Positions 8,685 to 18,437 of a stretch of DNA of 64,000 nucleotides are shown one piece after another. Within the stretch, counting starts at the first letter, position 1. Every line of letters begins with the position of its first letter. Below the pieces are notes generated by a model. The model was not told the origin of the DNA and did no database searches. It saw only the letters and a program-made list of their open reading frames with translations. Source of the DNA: Vicingaceae bacterium (lineage in GTDB: Bacteria > Bacteroidota > Bacteroidia > Flavobacteriales_E > Vicingaceae); NCBI GenBank assembly GCA_028336925.1, contig JAOKVV010000004.1, forward strand, positions 43,041 through 107,040, read 5' to 3'. A program made the translations under genes and the position numbers.

Positions 8685-10964
8685 ATGTTCAACCGTTTTC
8701 ATTACATCGCAATCCTTATTTTCTTGCCGCTTTTTAGCTTCGGGCAAAAGGTAGGTGTAGTATTAAGCGGAGGTGGAGCAAGCGGAGCAGCCCATATTGG
8801 AGTACTTAAAGCATTAGAGGAAAACAACATTCCAATAGATTATATCACCGGAACCTCAATAGGAGCATTGGTGGGCGCGTTGTATGCATCAGGAAAAACA
8901 CCTAACGAAATTGAAGCGCTTTTTATATCCGATGATTTTATAAAATGGTCTAATGGGGTTACACTGGAAAAATATACTTTTTTCTATAAGGAAGAAGAAC
9001 CAAGCGCCGAAGTAGTTAATGTTGATTTTAATTTGGATACACTATTCGAAGCCAACCTCCCAGTTAGCTTTATCTCTTCGGTACCAATCGACTTTGGCCT
9101 AATGCAACTATTTGCAGCTCCATCGGCTGCTGCCAACTATAATTTTGATAGCTTAATGATTCCATTTCGGTGCATAGCAGCCGACATAACCAATGGAGCT
9201 GAATATCCATTTTACTCCGGTAATATAGCCACTGCAGTGAGAGCATCGATGGCTTATCCATTTTATTTATCGCCTATCAAGCACAATGGCAGTTTACTCT
9301 TTGATGGAGGGTTGTATAATAACTTTCCATCAGATATCATGTATCATGACTTTATGCCAGATTTCATCATTGGCAGTAATGTTTCTCGCAAGGATCCAAC
9401 ACCGATGGAAGATAATTTAGTGTCGCAAATAAAAAGTATGTTAAGTAAAGAATCAAACTACACTCTTGAATGCGCCGACGGAATTATCATAAAACCTGAA
9501 ATAGAAGAAATAACATTATTAGATTTCGATCAGAACTATAAAGCTATTCAAGAAGGATATAAATCAGCTCTAGCTAGCATCGACTCTATTAAACTTAAAA
9601 TAAAGGATTTTAGAAAACTAGAGGATTTAGATACCAAAAGAAAAGCATTTTTAAACAAGAACAAGGCTCTTAAATTTAGAAATGTCAGTATTTCAGGTAT
9701 TGACGAACAGCAGACTAACTATATCTTTAATAGAGCACTCAGAAAGAAACCTTATTTTGAATTTGATAAATTAGAGCAATCCTATATGCGACTTTTATCA
9801 GACAGAGGGATAAAGTCTATTTACCCCGATACCAAATTTGATACAGCGTCAGGGTATTATGACCTCAATTTGGATATAAAAAAGGAAAAAAGCTTCCAAG
9901 TAGAATTTGGTGGTATTATTGCTGCACGACCCATTAATACAGGATATGTTGGACTTCGGTACAATAGACTAAAAAAAACAAACTTGACATTAAGTGGCAA
10001 CACCTACTTTGGGAAACTACACAGTGCAGCTAAAATTGCAGGCAGAATTGAATTTCCAAACAGGCTTCCAATCTATACGGAAATTAGCTATACAGCAACA
10101 AAGTGGGACTTCTTTAATAGTTCTACCACCTTATTAGAAGATGTAAACCCCTCCTACTTGATTAATAATGAAAATTTTGTTGATCTAAAGTTTGGAACTC
10201 CAATAAGATTTAAAGGAAAATTTGAACTTGGGGCTACCTTATTTGAATTAGAAAATGAATATTACCAAAACAATAGTTTCTTAAGAACAGATACCGCTGA
10301 TATTAACTTATTTCGAGGATTTAGCCCTTACTTTAGTTATAGCAGAAATACATTAAATCAAAAGCAGTTTGCGAACTCAGGCAGCCAATTGGAACTGAAG
10401 GCTAGATGGGTATATGGAGATGAAAAAAATATACCAGGATCCACCTCCTTAGAAACAGAAAGTATTACAAAAAAGAGAGATTGGTTCGAATTGCGATTTA
10501 AATATCAAAATTATTTCTTCAACAAAAATAAATTTAAGTTAGGCGCTCAAATAGAATTTATTTCTACCAACCAACCTTTCTTTGATAACTATACCGCAAC
10601 AGTTTTAATTGCTCCTTCCTTTCAACCATTACCTGAAATGAGCACGCTATTCCAATATCAGTATAGAACTCATTCATACAGTGCTATTGGTCTAAAAACT
10701 ATTTATTCATTTACTAAAAAACTAGATTTAAGAGTAGAAGGGTATATTTTTCAACCCTATCAAGAAGTTATTGATAATTCTAAAAAAGCAGGATATGGCG
10801 AAATTCTGTCTACTCGAGATTTTATTGGGACCATAACAGCTGTCTACAATACCCGAATTGGACCAATCGCGGCATCGTTTAATTATTACGACAGCGCAGT
10901 AAACCAATATAAATTCCTATTGCACTTCGGCTATATATTATTCAACAAGAAAGCCCTAGAGTAA
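8685..10964 (+). CDS. Patatin-like phospholipase with POTRA and C-terminal beta-barrel (type Vd autotransporter-like)
   Basis: A 759-residue protein with a signal peptide ending near FSFGQ (residue 21). The patatin domain has the oxyanion loop SGGGASG (28-34), the nucleophile elbow GTSIG with S58, and the catalytic DGG motif with D207, so the Ser-Asp dyad is intact. A POTRA-like segment follows (about 330-405), then about 350 residues of alternating aromatic/polar strands typical of an outer-membrane barrel, ending with a strand close to the C-terminus (LLHFGYILF). The layout matches PlpD/FplA-type (type Vd) proteins, whose lipase domain is exposed at or released from the surface. No terminator is seen; it converges with the MacB-like gene. 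Confidence 0.9.
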   Translation: MFNRFHYIAILIFLPLFSFGQKVGVVLSGGGASGAAHIGVLKALEENNIPIDYITGTSIGALVGALYASGKTPNEIEALFISDDFIKWSNGVTLEKYTFFYKEEEPSAEVVNVDFNLDTLFEANLPVSFISSVPIDFGLMQLFAAPSAAANYNFDSLMIPFRCIAADITNGAEYPFYSGNIATAVRASMAYPFYLSPIKHNGSLLFDGGLYNNFPSDIMYHDFMPDFIIGSNVSRKDPTPMEDNLVSQIKSMLSKESNYTLECADGIIIKPEIEEITLLDFDQNYKAIQEGYKSALASIDSIKLKIKDFRKLEDLDTKRKAFLNKNKALKFRNVSISGIDEQQTNYIFNRALRKKPYFEFDKLEQSYMRLLSDRGIKSIYPDTKFDTASGYYDLNLDIKKEKSFQVEFGGIIAARPINTGYVGLRYNRLKKTNLTLSGNTYFGKLHSAAKIAGRIEFPNRLPIYTEISYTATKWDFFNSSTTLLEDVNPSYLINNENFVDLKFGTPIRFKGKFELGATLFELENEYYQNNSFLRTDTADINLFRGFSPYFSYSRNTLNQKQFANSGSQLELKARWVYGDEKNIPGSTSLETESITKKRDWFELRFKYQNYFFNKNKFKLGAQIEFISTNQPFFDNYTATVLIAPSFQPLPEMSTLFQYQYRTHSYSAIGLKTIYSFTKKLDLRVEGYIFQPYQEVIDNSKKAGYGEILSTRDFIGTITAVYNTRIGPIAASFNYYDSAVNQYKFLLHFGYILFNKKALE

Positions 10965-10980
10965 ATCTCAAAGCTGAATC

Positions 10981-12222
10981 CTATTCATATCGCAACGACT
11001 CTATTGGGTCTAAATCTGCTGCTCTCTTTGCCGGATAAATACCGGCTACCACTCCAACAATTACGCAAAGAATTACTCCTAAAATCATCCAATCCCACGG
11101 AATAATAAAGCCTGCACCAACAAACCCAGCGACAACATTTCCAATAATGATACCCATAACAATCCCTACTGCTCCTCCAATTTGGCAAACAATAATGGCT
11201 TCCACTAAAAACTGCATAAGAATAAACCGACTACTAGCCCCAAGCGCCTTTCGAACCCCAATTTCTTTTGTGCGCTCAGTAACGGTTACTAGCATAATGT
11301 TCATCAATCCGATTGCCGCTCCAAGCAAAGTAATAAAACCAATTATATATGCTGAGAAGCTCACCATTGATAAATTTTCAATCAGCAAACTTGAAACACT
11401 GTCTGATCGTGTCACATCAAAAGACTCTTCTTCCTTAATGTCGTCGCCACGAACCACCCTAAAAGTTCCTTTTGCTTCTCCAATAGCGCCATCTAATTCC
11501 TCGGGAGATTCTACCATTGTGTTAATAAGGTAAGAGGTACTTGCTGAGGAAAAATATTGTCGTGCGTTTTGCAGTGGAATTAGCGCATTTTTATCAGCAC
11601 TGAAACCCATGCTACTCCCTTTCTCTTTTAAGACCCCAACTACTCTATACTTACTAGCACCTATAGAAATAATTTTGTCTATGGCTTCTTCCTTACTACC
11701 AAATAGAGTGGTTCGTATTTCATGACCGATAATTACGGCATGAGCTCCGGAATTGACTTCAGACAAAGAAAAGTTTCTACCCTCAGCTATTTCATAACCT
11801 GAAGTAATGGTATAGTTTTCGTCGCATCCAAAAACGAAAATATTGGGATTCGTTTTTTCCGATTTGTATTTCAACGTTGCTGTAGCAGTAGCCCGAGTGC
11901 TAATAGAAACGGTGGACGGATAAGAAAACTGCTCTTTAAAATCTTTTGCATTCTGAAAGTCGATAATAGGATAAACTTTAGCTCGTTTCCCTCTCTTACC
12001 CATTCTGATATTACTTCCTTCATTCTTTATAGAGAAAGTATTAGACCCCATGCTACTAAAATTACTGCTAATGGAACTTTTTATTGCATCTATTGAGGTA
12101 AGAATCCCGACTAAAGCACATATTCCAATTGCTATAATTAACACAGTAAGAACAGTTCGCAGCAATTGAGTTTTTACTGATTTAAAAGATTCCTTTATAT
12201 TTTCTAAAACGACGTCTTGCAT
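10981..12222 (-). CDS. MacB/FtsX-like ABC transporter permease
   Basis: A 413-residue permease of the MacB_PCD plus FtsX type: a first membrane helix near residues 22-45, a periplasmic domain of about 220 residues, and three C-terminal helices with the coupling loop VTERTKEIGVRKALGAS. The final AKRAADLDPIESLRYE is the usual C-terminus of the family. It probably forms an efflux or mechanotransmission pump with a separate ATPase, none of which is adjacent. An in-frame ATG at 12261 would add 13 residues; I prefer the second ATG at 12222 because family members begin shortly before the amphipathic ENIKESFKSVK segment. The choice of start is uncertain. Confidence 0.85.
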   Translation of the reverse strand: MQDVVLENIKESFKSVKTQLLRTVLTVLIIAIGICALVGILTSIDAIKSSISSNFSSMGSNTFSIKNEGSNIRMGKRGKRAKVYPIIDFQNAKDFKEQFSYPSTVSISTRATATATLKYKSEKTNPNIFVFGCDENYTITSGYEIAEGRNFSLSEVNSGAHAVIIGHEIRTTLFGSKEEAIDKIISIGASKYRVVGVLKEKGSSMGFSADKNALIPLQNARQYFSSASTSYLINTMVESPEELDGAIGEAKGTFRVVRGDDIKEEESFDVTRSDSVSSLLIENLSMVSFSAYIIGFITLLGAAIGLMNIMLVTVTERTKEIGVRKALGASSRFILMQFLVEAIIVCQIGGAVGIVMGIIIGNVVAGFVGAGFIIPWDWMILGVILCVIVGVVAGIYPAKRAADLDPIESLRYE

Positions 12223-12364
12223 GTCCCAAATGGATTTAATAACAATATTACTAAATATCAATTCTAGACCTATATTAAATGTGAAGAACGGTTTTAAAAA
12301 TGGTTGAAAATCGTTAAATTCGCAACCTTTAAATTAACTTTAATAACGCATTAACAGAAGAAAC

Positions 12365-14635
12365 ATGGCTTTTGATATAGAAATGATTAAAGCGGTTTAT
12401 GAAGTAATGGGAGAACGCATTGAAGCGGCTCGCAAAATTGTAAACCGTCCATTAACTTTAAGTGAAAAAATTCTTTACAGCCACTTGGACCAAGGTATTC
12501 CAACGGAAGAATTTCAACGTGGAAAATCTTACGTGGACTTCAAACCAGACAGAGTAGCTATGCAAGATGCGACTGCTCAAATGGCTTTGTTGCAGTTTAT
12601 GCAAGCCGGAAAAAAGAAAGTTGCTGTTCCTTCTACGGCTCATGCTGATCACTTAATCCAAGCTAAAATTGGTGCGGATAAAGATTTGCAAGAATCGCTA
12701 AACAAAAACAATGAGGTTTTTAACTTCTTAAGTTCTGTTTGTGAAAAGTATGGTATTGGTTTTTGGAAGCCAGGTTCAGGTATAATTCACCAAGTAGTAT
12801 TGGAAAATTACGCATTCCCTGGTGGAATGATGATTGGAACTGACTCGCACACAGTAAATGCAGGTGGACTAGGAATGGTTGCTGTAGGTGTAGGTGGTGC
12901 TGATGCGGTAGATGTAATGGCCGGTATGCCATGGGAACTAAAGTTTCCAAAATTAATTGGAGTTAAATTAACAGGCCGATTAAACGGATGGACTTCTGCT
13001 AAAGATGTTATCTTAAAGGTAGCAGGAATTCTTACCGTAAAGGGTGGAACAGGTGCTATTGTTGAATATTTTGGGGAAGGTGCTAGAAACCTTTCTTGTA
13101 CAGGAAAAGGAACCATCTGTAACATGGGTGCTGAAATTGGTGCTACGACTTCTACTTTCGGTTATGACGATTCTATGCGTCGATATTTGAAAGCTACTGA
13201 TAGAGCTGATGTAGTCGCTTTAGCTGATGAAGTTGCTGATCATTTGACCGGCGATAACGAAGTGTACGCAAATCCAGAAAAATATTTCGATCAGGTAATC
13301 GAAATCAACTTAGATACATTAAGTCCTCATGTAAACGGACCGTTTACGCCTGACTTAGCTACACCTGTAGCTGAAATGAGAGAAAAAGCAGCTAAGAATG
13401 ATTGGCCAACTGATATTGAGTGGGCTTTGATTGGTTCTTGTACTAACTCTTCCTATGAAGATTTAACGCGTGCAGCGTCTATCGTAGAAGATGCATTTAA
13501 CAAAGGCGTAAAACCAGTTTCTAAATTAGGAATTAACCCAGGATCTGAGCAAGTAAGATTTACAGCTGAGCGAGATGGATTAATGGATACATTTAATAAA
13601 TTTCCTTCAGTAACTATATTTACCAATGCCTGCGGACCATGCATTGGTCAGTGGGACAGAGCAGGAGCTGAAAAAGGAGAAAAGAACTCTATCGTTCACT
13701 CTTTTAACAGAAACTTCTCTAAGCGTGCTGATGGTAATCCAAACACTCATGCTTTTGTAACTTCTCCTGAAATGGTTGCAGCTATTGCCATTAGTGGAAA
13801 TTTAGGATTTAACCCAATTACCGATTCGCTAACGAACACAAAAGGCGAAAAAGTAATGTTGGCTGAGCCAAAGGGAATGGAATTACCTGACTTAGGCTTT
13901 GCAGTAGAAGATAATGGTTACCAAGCTCCTTCAGCAGATGGCAGTGCAGTAGTAATTAATGTAGCACCAGATTCAGACCGCTTACAATTATTAGAGCCTT
14001 TCCCAGCATGGGATGGTAAAAATATTAATGGTGCCAAGCTATTAATCAAAGCTTTTGGAAAATGTACAACTGATCATATTTCTATGGCAGGACCATGGTT
14101 GAGATATAGAGGTCATTTGGATAATATTTCAGACAACTGCTTGATTGGTGCTGTGAATGCATTTGGCAAAGCAACTAATGAAGTAGTAAATCAACTGTCA
14201 GGAGAAAAAGGTGCTGTACCTGCAACTGCTAGAGCTTATAAAGCGGCAGGTGTTCCTTCAATAGTTATTGGAGATCATAACTATGGTGAAGGCTCTTCTA
14301 GGGAGCATGCAGCTATGGAGCCACGTCATTTAGGTGTAGTAGCGGTAATTGTTAAGTCATTTGCTCGTATCCACGAAACCAACTTGAAGAAGCAAGGTAT
14401 GCTCGGATTAACATTTGCGACAGAAGCAGACTACGATAAAATTCAAGAAAACGATACCTTTAACTTTATTGATTTAGCAGATTTTGCTCCTGAAAAGCAA
14501 TTGACTTTAGAGTTAGTTCACGCTGATGGATCAAAAGAACAAATTAAATTAAATCACACCTACAATGCTCAGCAAATAGCATGGTTTAAGGAAGGTTCTG
14601 CATTGAATTTGATTAAAAAACAGAATAATGCTTAA
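12365..14635 (+). CDS. acn: Aconitate hydratase (mitochondrial-type)
   Basis: A 756-residue TCA-cycle enzyme that interconverts citrate and isocitrate. The 4Fe-4S ligands are C359 in GSCTNSS and C423/C426 in ACGPCIG. The swivel domain with [20 protein letters not shown] is complete at the C-terminus. Length and N-terminal sequence match the mitochondrial-type aconitases usual in Bacteroidota rather than AcnA or AcnB of enterobacteria. It is transcribed alone, divergent from the permease gene, and followed by a strong terminator at 14657-14692. The isocitrate dehydrogenase gene lies about 3.8 kb downstream, so two consecutive TCA steps are encoded near each other. Confidence 0.97.
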   Translation: MAFDIEMIKAVYEVMGERIEAARKIVNRPLTLSEKILYSHLDQGIPTEEFQRGKSYVDFKPDRVAMQDATAQMALLQFMQAGKKKVAVPSTAHADHLIQAKIGADKDLQESLNKNNEVFNFLSSVCEKYGIGFWKPGSGIIHQVVLENYAFPGGMMIGTDSHTVNAGGLGMVAVGVGGADAVDVMAGMPWELKFPKLIGVKLTGRLNGWTSAKDVILKVAGILTVKGGTGAIVEYFGEGARNLSCTGKGTICNMGAEIGATTSTFGYDDSMRRYLKATDRADVVALADEVADHLTGDNEVYANPEKYFDQVIEINLDTLSPHVNGPFTPDLATPVAEMREKAAKNDWPTDIEWALIGSCTNSSYEDLTRAASIVEDAFNKGVKPVSKLGINPGSEQVRFTAERDGLMDTFNKFPSVTIFTNACGPCIGQWDRAGAEKGEKNSIVHSFNRNFSKRADGNPNTHAFVTSPEMVAAIAISGNLGFNPITDSLTNTKGEKVMLAEPKGMELPDLGFAVEDNGYQAPSADGSAVVINVAPDSDRLQLLEPFPAWDGKNINGAKLLIKAFGKCTTDHISMAGPWLRYRGHLDNISDNCLIGAVNAFGKATNEVVNQLSGEKGAVPATARAYKAAGVPSIVIGDHNYGEGSSREHAAMEPRHLGVVAVIVKSFARIHETNLKKQGMLGLTFATEADYDKIQENDTFNFIDLADFAPEKQLTLELVHADGSKEQIKLNHTYNAQQIAWFKEGSALNLIKKQNNA

Positions 14636-14656
14636 TTATTGAGCTAAAATTTTTCT

Positions 14657-14692
14657 AAATCCCCATTTTCATCAAGAGAATGGGGATTTTTT
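14657..14692 (+). terminator. Rho-independent terminator after acn
   Basis: AAATCCCCATT (14657-14667) pairs perfectly with AATGGGGATTT (14679-14689) across an 11-base loop and is followed by a T-run to 14692. Confidence 0.85.
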
Positions 14693-14768
14693 ATTTGTTA
14701 AGAATGACGAATACGTTATCTTTATGGACTGGTATAATTATTGAAATAACAGATTCAAAAAAGATAAA

Positions 14769-15950
14769 ATGAAGAAAATACTCTACTCCATCGTTTCCTT
14801 AATAACTTTTGGAAGCTTCGCACAAGAAAATTTAGTCCCAAATCCCAGCTTCGAGCAAGTTGATGGAAAGATAAAAGAAGGTGGAAAAATTGAATTAGCA
14901 TACCCATGGGTTTCTGCTACAATAAAACCGGTAGATCTATATAGCGCAAATGCTAAGGCCGATGAGTTTTCAGTTCCCGAGAACGCATACGGAGAAGAAA
15001 AAGCACAAGATGGTAGTAACTATGTAGGAATAAACTTCTATGGTTACCGCGGAAGATCTCCTAAATCCTACCTACAAACTGAACTCAACGGAGAGTTGGT
15101 AGCAGGGAAAACTTATTGCGTAAAGTTTTTTGTTAGCTTTTCAGACCGCTCAAAATATGCTTCTAATAATATTGGAGCACATCTATCAACTGAAGCTATA
15201 AATTCATCTGATGAAGGAGATTTAAATTTTAAGCCTCAAATTATGAAGCTAAGAAACACTCCAGTAATTAAACAATTTGACTGGACTCCAATTTGCGGAA
15301 ATTATACCGCTACCGGAGGAGAAAAATACATTACAATTGGGAACTTCTTTAGTGAAGAAAACACAACTACAGAACGAGTAAAACAATCAAGGGAATTTAC
15401 AGGAGCACAAAAAATGGATGGTTACTATTTTTTAGATAACGTATCTGTAATCGATATGGAAGGACAGCCTGCAAGTACTTGTGTTTGCGAAAAAATTGCC
15501 GGAGGCTCATTAGAGACAGAATTCAAATCATTCTCCACCTCTGAGAAAGATAAGGCATCTAACAAAGGAGATATCATCATCCTAAATTCTGATGGAACAA
15601 AAGGCATCAATCAAGGAAATGAGTCTAGATTGGATGAAAATAGCAGCTTTTCATTACTTGACCAAGAGATAAACTTTGAGGCTAATTCTAAGGAGGCTAC
15701 TGCAGAGCAAGTTGCTACACTAGACCTTATCGTAGATTACTTGAAAAAGAATCCAAATCAAAAAATAAAAGCAATTGGACAAGCTAATAAATCGGAAACG
15801 AGCGCTGAAAATTTAGCTAAAGGAAGAGCCTTTGGAATTAAAAAATATTGCGACACGAAGGGACTAACCGAGAGAGTCGTTTTAGATTTTAAATTACATG
15901 ATGACAACAACCCAAACAATAGAAAGGTTACTTTCGAATTTGTAGATTAA
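14769..15950 (+). CDS. OmpA-family protein with N-terminal jelly-roll-like domain
   Basis: A 393-residue secreted protein with a signal peptide ending near FGSFAQ (residue 19). Residues 20-235 form a beta-rich domain beginning NLVPNPSFEQ, the usual opening of carbohydrate-binding-like jelly-roll modules in Bacteroidota outer-membrane proteins, with paired cysteines (CVKFF, PICGNY). Residues 290-393 are an OmpA-C-like peptidoglycan-binding domain: INFEANS, a helix with DLIVDYLKKNP, and NLAKGRAFGIKKY supplying the expected arginine. It probably tethers the outer membrane or a surface complex to peptidoglycan. It is monocistronic, with a perfect terminator after it. Confidence 0.8.
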   Translation: MKKILYSIVSLITFGSFAQENLVPNPSFEQVDGKIKEGGKIELAYPWVSATIKPVDLYSANAKADEFSVPENAYGEEKAQDGSNYVGINFYGYRGRSPKSYLQTELNGELVAGKTYCVKFFVSFSDRSKYASNNIGAHLSTEAINSSDEGDLNFKPQIMKLRNTPVIKQFDWTPICGNYTATGGEKYITIGNFFSEENTTTERVKQSREFTGAQKMDGYYFLDNVSVIDMEGQPASTCVCEKIAGGSLETEFKSFSTSEKDKASNKGDIIILNSDGTKGINQGNESRLDENSSFSLLDQEINFEANSKEATAEQVATLDLIVDYLKKNPNQKIKAIGQANKSETSAENLAKGRAFGIKKYCDTKGLTERVVLDFKLHDDNNPNNRKVTFEFVD

Positions 15951-15970
15951 GACAAAACACAGTATTATTG

Positions 15971-16003
15971 ATGGTTGTAACCAATAGGTTGCAACCATTT
16001 TTT
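15971..16003 (+). terminator. Rho-independent terminator after the OmpA-like gene
   Basis: A 12-bp stem, 15971-15982 with 15987-15998, has one G-T pair and a 4-base loop (AATA), followed by six T residues. Confidence 0.85.
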
Positions 16004-16014
16004 ATACCCACCTA

Positions 16015-18324
16015 ATGAAATCGACCACTCTCTTCAGTCTATTTTTTCTTCTTTCTCACATGCTCATTTCACAGAATGAGACATTAATAGATATCGATAA
16101 TTTTGACCAACTATTAATGGAGGTAGAACTCCAAGAAGCTATTAATGAAGCTAGAATTGCTAAAAAACTTTCTGAAGTTTTACGAATAGAATCACTAGAT
16201 GCTGCAGCTTTTGACCAAGCCGAATACAATCAGAAAAACAATAAAGAAGGCCACGACCAAGATGATGAGGACCAAAAAGAGGTAACTCAAAGAGTGCGAC
16301 ATTTTGGAGGTATGTTTTATGAAATGGGTGAATTAATTTACACTGCATCAATCGGAATACCTATAAAGGTAAAATCTGGCGCAACGCCGTTAACAATTAG
16401 CAGCTACGAACAGGCAGCTACCATAGCTATTGAGGTCTGGTTAAAAAATGAAAATACAAAAACCATTTTACTTGACAGCAGCTATTATTCATTGGGCGTA
16501 GCAGCTAGTTTCAATACAGAACGCAATGAAATTTCTATCATTTCCATACTAGCATCTCCACCATTTGAGTTAAAAGGAGAAAAAGACCGAGTTGATGAAT
16601 ACGCGTTAAAGGAATACAATAAAACTATTTGTGATGGCTTCGTACGAACAAACTCGTTTCTACCTGAGCTACTTTCAGATAAAATAATTATTGAAGATAA
16701 AACTATCTATTTAATCAATAATGATCGGGAAGTATTAAGTGAAATTTTGAGTGATGGAAGGGATGGCTTTGCAGTAGACTTAATTTCTGCTGAACAGTTT
16801 CATTGCAATGGAGGAAACGGACTATTTCCAAGTAACTTTCATGAGGGACTACTTTTAAGACCTATAAAGGGAGCAACTTTAAACTACAAAACTCCTGAAG
16901 GCGAATACTTAGATCGTATAAAACTAGGCGAATTACCTCAAACCTACTCTACAAAAACAACAAATATAAATTTAATACTGTTTAAGGATGCTGTAGTATG
17001 CAACTACATTCCATTCAATAAAATGGATGCCAAAAATTTACATTGGATAGAACCTGAATGGGAATTAGATATCTCAGAGCAAACAAATGGGCTTATGGTA
17101 GATGTTACCAGTTACCCGACAGAAAACATTTTCGAAATAAAAACCTTCATTGAATCATTAAAAACAAATAATACAAAAAACGTCGATATCAACATTGCAA
17201 GCAGCCCTGTATTAACTGCATCAATTGATTCTATTAAACTTACGCTAAACAAAGCCACCCAAGAAATCGTAGATAAAGTAAAACTAACTTTTATAAATAA
17301 CGAAAATACAATAGCTGACTTTATATCAAACCGAATGATTGCCTTAGAAATCAAAGATTTAAATGAGGATGAAAAATGGCAAGCGATAAGAGAAACAGAC
17401 GACCAGGAACTCATTGAGTTCATAAGAAGGAACCACCATACAACCATAACGGTTACAACAGAAGCCGAGTTGGCTAACTACACATCAGAAGAACTAAAGA
17501 CCAACTACCTAACAGCTTTAGAAAACAATAAACTAAATACAGCAAAAACACTTCAATCTGAGCAAATAAGAAGACTCAAATCGGGCGATGAATCTGCAAA
17601 GTCAGGATTAGCTACAAATAATATAAAGCAAACAAAAGAAAACCTAACCCTTATTTCAAATGCAACAATTACAAGCCTTGAAATTAATTCTGACAATCTT
17701 ATTAATAGAGAAATGGTCCGAAAGACACTATTAGGGCTTTACCTAATTGATAAAACAAATCAAATAATTGCATATAACCTATGTCTTTCCATTTTATACG
17801 CATGGGAATTAGGAAAAAAAGCACCCGTAACCCCAAGTGAATGGGAAGAATACTATAAATCGGCTAGCGCAAATGGGGTAATTGATTCTGAGAAATTGAA
17901 AAAATTAAGCACTAATTTTCATTTATTATCAGCTGATTATTATTACGACAAGGGAAATATTCGAGAAAGGAAAAAGAGTTTGGAATCTGCTTATGCCAAT
18001 ATAATTTCATCGAAAAGCACCCTAAAAGAATCGATCATGTATGCCCAATATTTCATGTTTCAACTTCAAATTAACTGGGCTGCAACGATATTAAAAAAAG
18101 AATTAAAACGAGGCTTTGATCTTGAAGTAGCTGAACAATTAGTAAGTTTAGCTTCCTACCCGTCTTCAGAAATTAGTCCTACTGAAATCAGCGAATTACT
18201 ACATGCTATAAACCTAGCAGATCATGAGAGGTTTTGCAAAATATTTAAAGACCAGAAAGCAAACTACCTATTTTTAAAAGATTCATTAATCAAAGTAGAT
18301 TATTGCCGTGATTGTATAAATTAA
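16015..18324 (+). CDS. Large secreted protein with CAP/SCP-like N-terminal domain, function unknown
   Basis: A 769-residue protein with a signal peptide ending near LISQ (residue 20). Residues 25-190 resemble a CAP (SCP/PR-1) domain: an opening helix LLMEVELQEAINEARIAKKL, a DAAAFDQAEYNQ segment where the family has its first helix pair, and a YYSLGVAASFN...ISIISIL strand pair like the end of the domain. The histidine/glutamate set of CAP proteins is not obvious, so I rate the match moderate. Residues 200-400 are beta-rich with FHCNGGN; residues 480-769 are helical and TPR-like, ending with cysteines CRDC. It starts 11 bases past the terminator of the previous gene. No function is assigned. 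Confidence 0.75.
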   Translation: MKSTTLFSLFFLLSHMLISQNETLIDIDNFDQLLMEVELQEAINEARIAKKLSEVLRIESLDAAAFDQAEYNQKNNKEGHDQDDEDQKEVTQRVRHFGGMFYEMGELIYTASIGIPIKVKSGATPLTISSYEQAATIAIEVWLKNENTKTILLDSSYYSLGVAASFNTERNEISIISILASPPFELKGEKDRVDEYALKEYNKTICDGFVRTNSFLPELLSDKIIIEDKTIYLINNDREVLSEILSDGRDGFAVDLISAEQFHCNGGNGLFPSNFHEGLLLRPIKGATLNYKTPEGEYLDRIKLGELPQTYSTKTTNINLILFKDAVVCNYIPFNKMDAKNLHWIEPEWELDISEQTNGLMVDVTSYPTENIFEIKTFIESLKTNNTKNVDINIASSPVLTASIDSIKLTLNKATQEIVDKVKLTFINNENTIADFISNRMIALEIKDLNEDEKWQAIRETDDQELIEFIRRNHHTTITVTTEAELANYTSEELKTNYLTALENNKLNTAKTLQSEQIRRLKSGDESAKSGLATNNIKQTKENLTLISNATITSLEINSDNLINREMVRKTLLGLYLIDKTNQIIAYNLCLSILYAWELGKKAPVTPSEWEEYYKSASANGVIDSEKLKKLSTNFHLLSADYYYDKGNIRERKKSLESAYANIISSKSTLKESIMYAQYFMFQLQINWAATILKKELKRGFDLEVAEQLVSLASYPSSEISPTEISELLHAINLADHERFCKIFKDQKANYLFLKDSLIKVDYCRDCIN

Positions 18325-18374
18325 TTTTACTTATAGTAGCTATAAATCTATTTCATAAATAGGTGTTAAAAATG

Positions 18375-18382
18375 TAAATTTG
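18375..18382 (+). promoter_or_regulatory. Promoter -7 element for isocitrate dehydrogenase
   Basis: TAAATTTG is an exact TAnnTTTG match 55 bases upstream of the ATG at 18438, giving a leader of about 50 bases. Confidence 0.55.
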
Positions 18383-18437
18383 CGCTTTAAACTCTGTTTA
18401 AAGAACAGTCAATTAATTACCAAAGTAAATCATTTCA

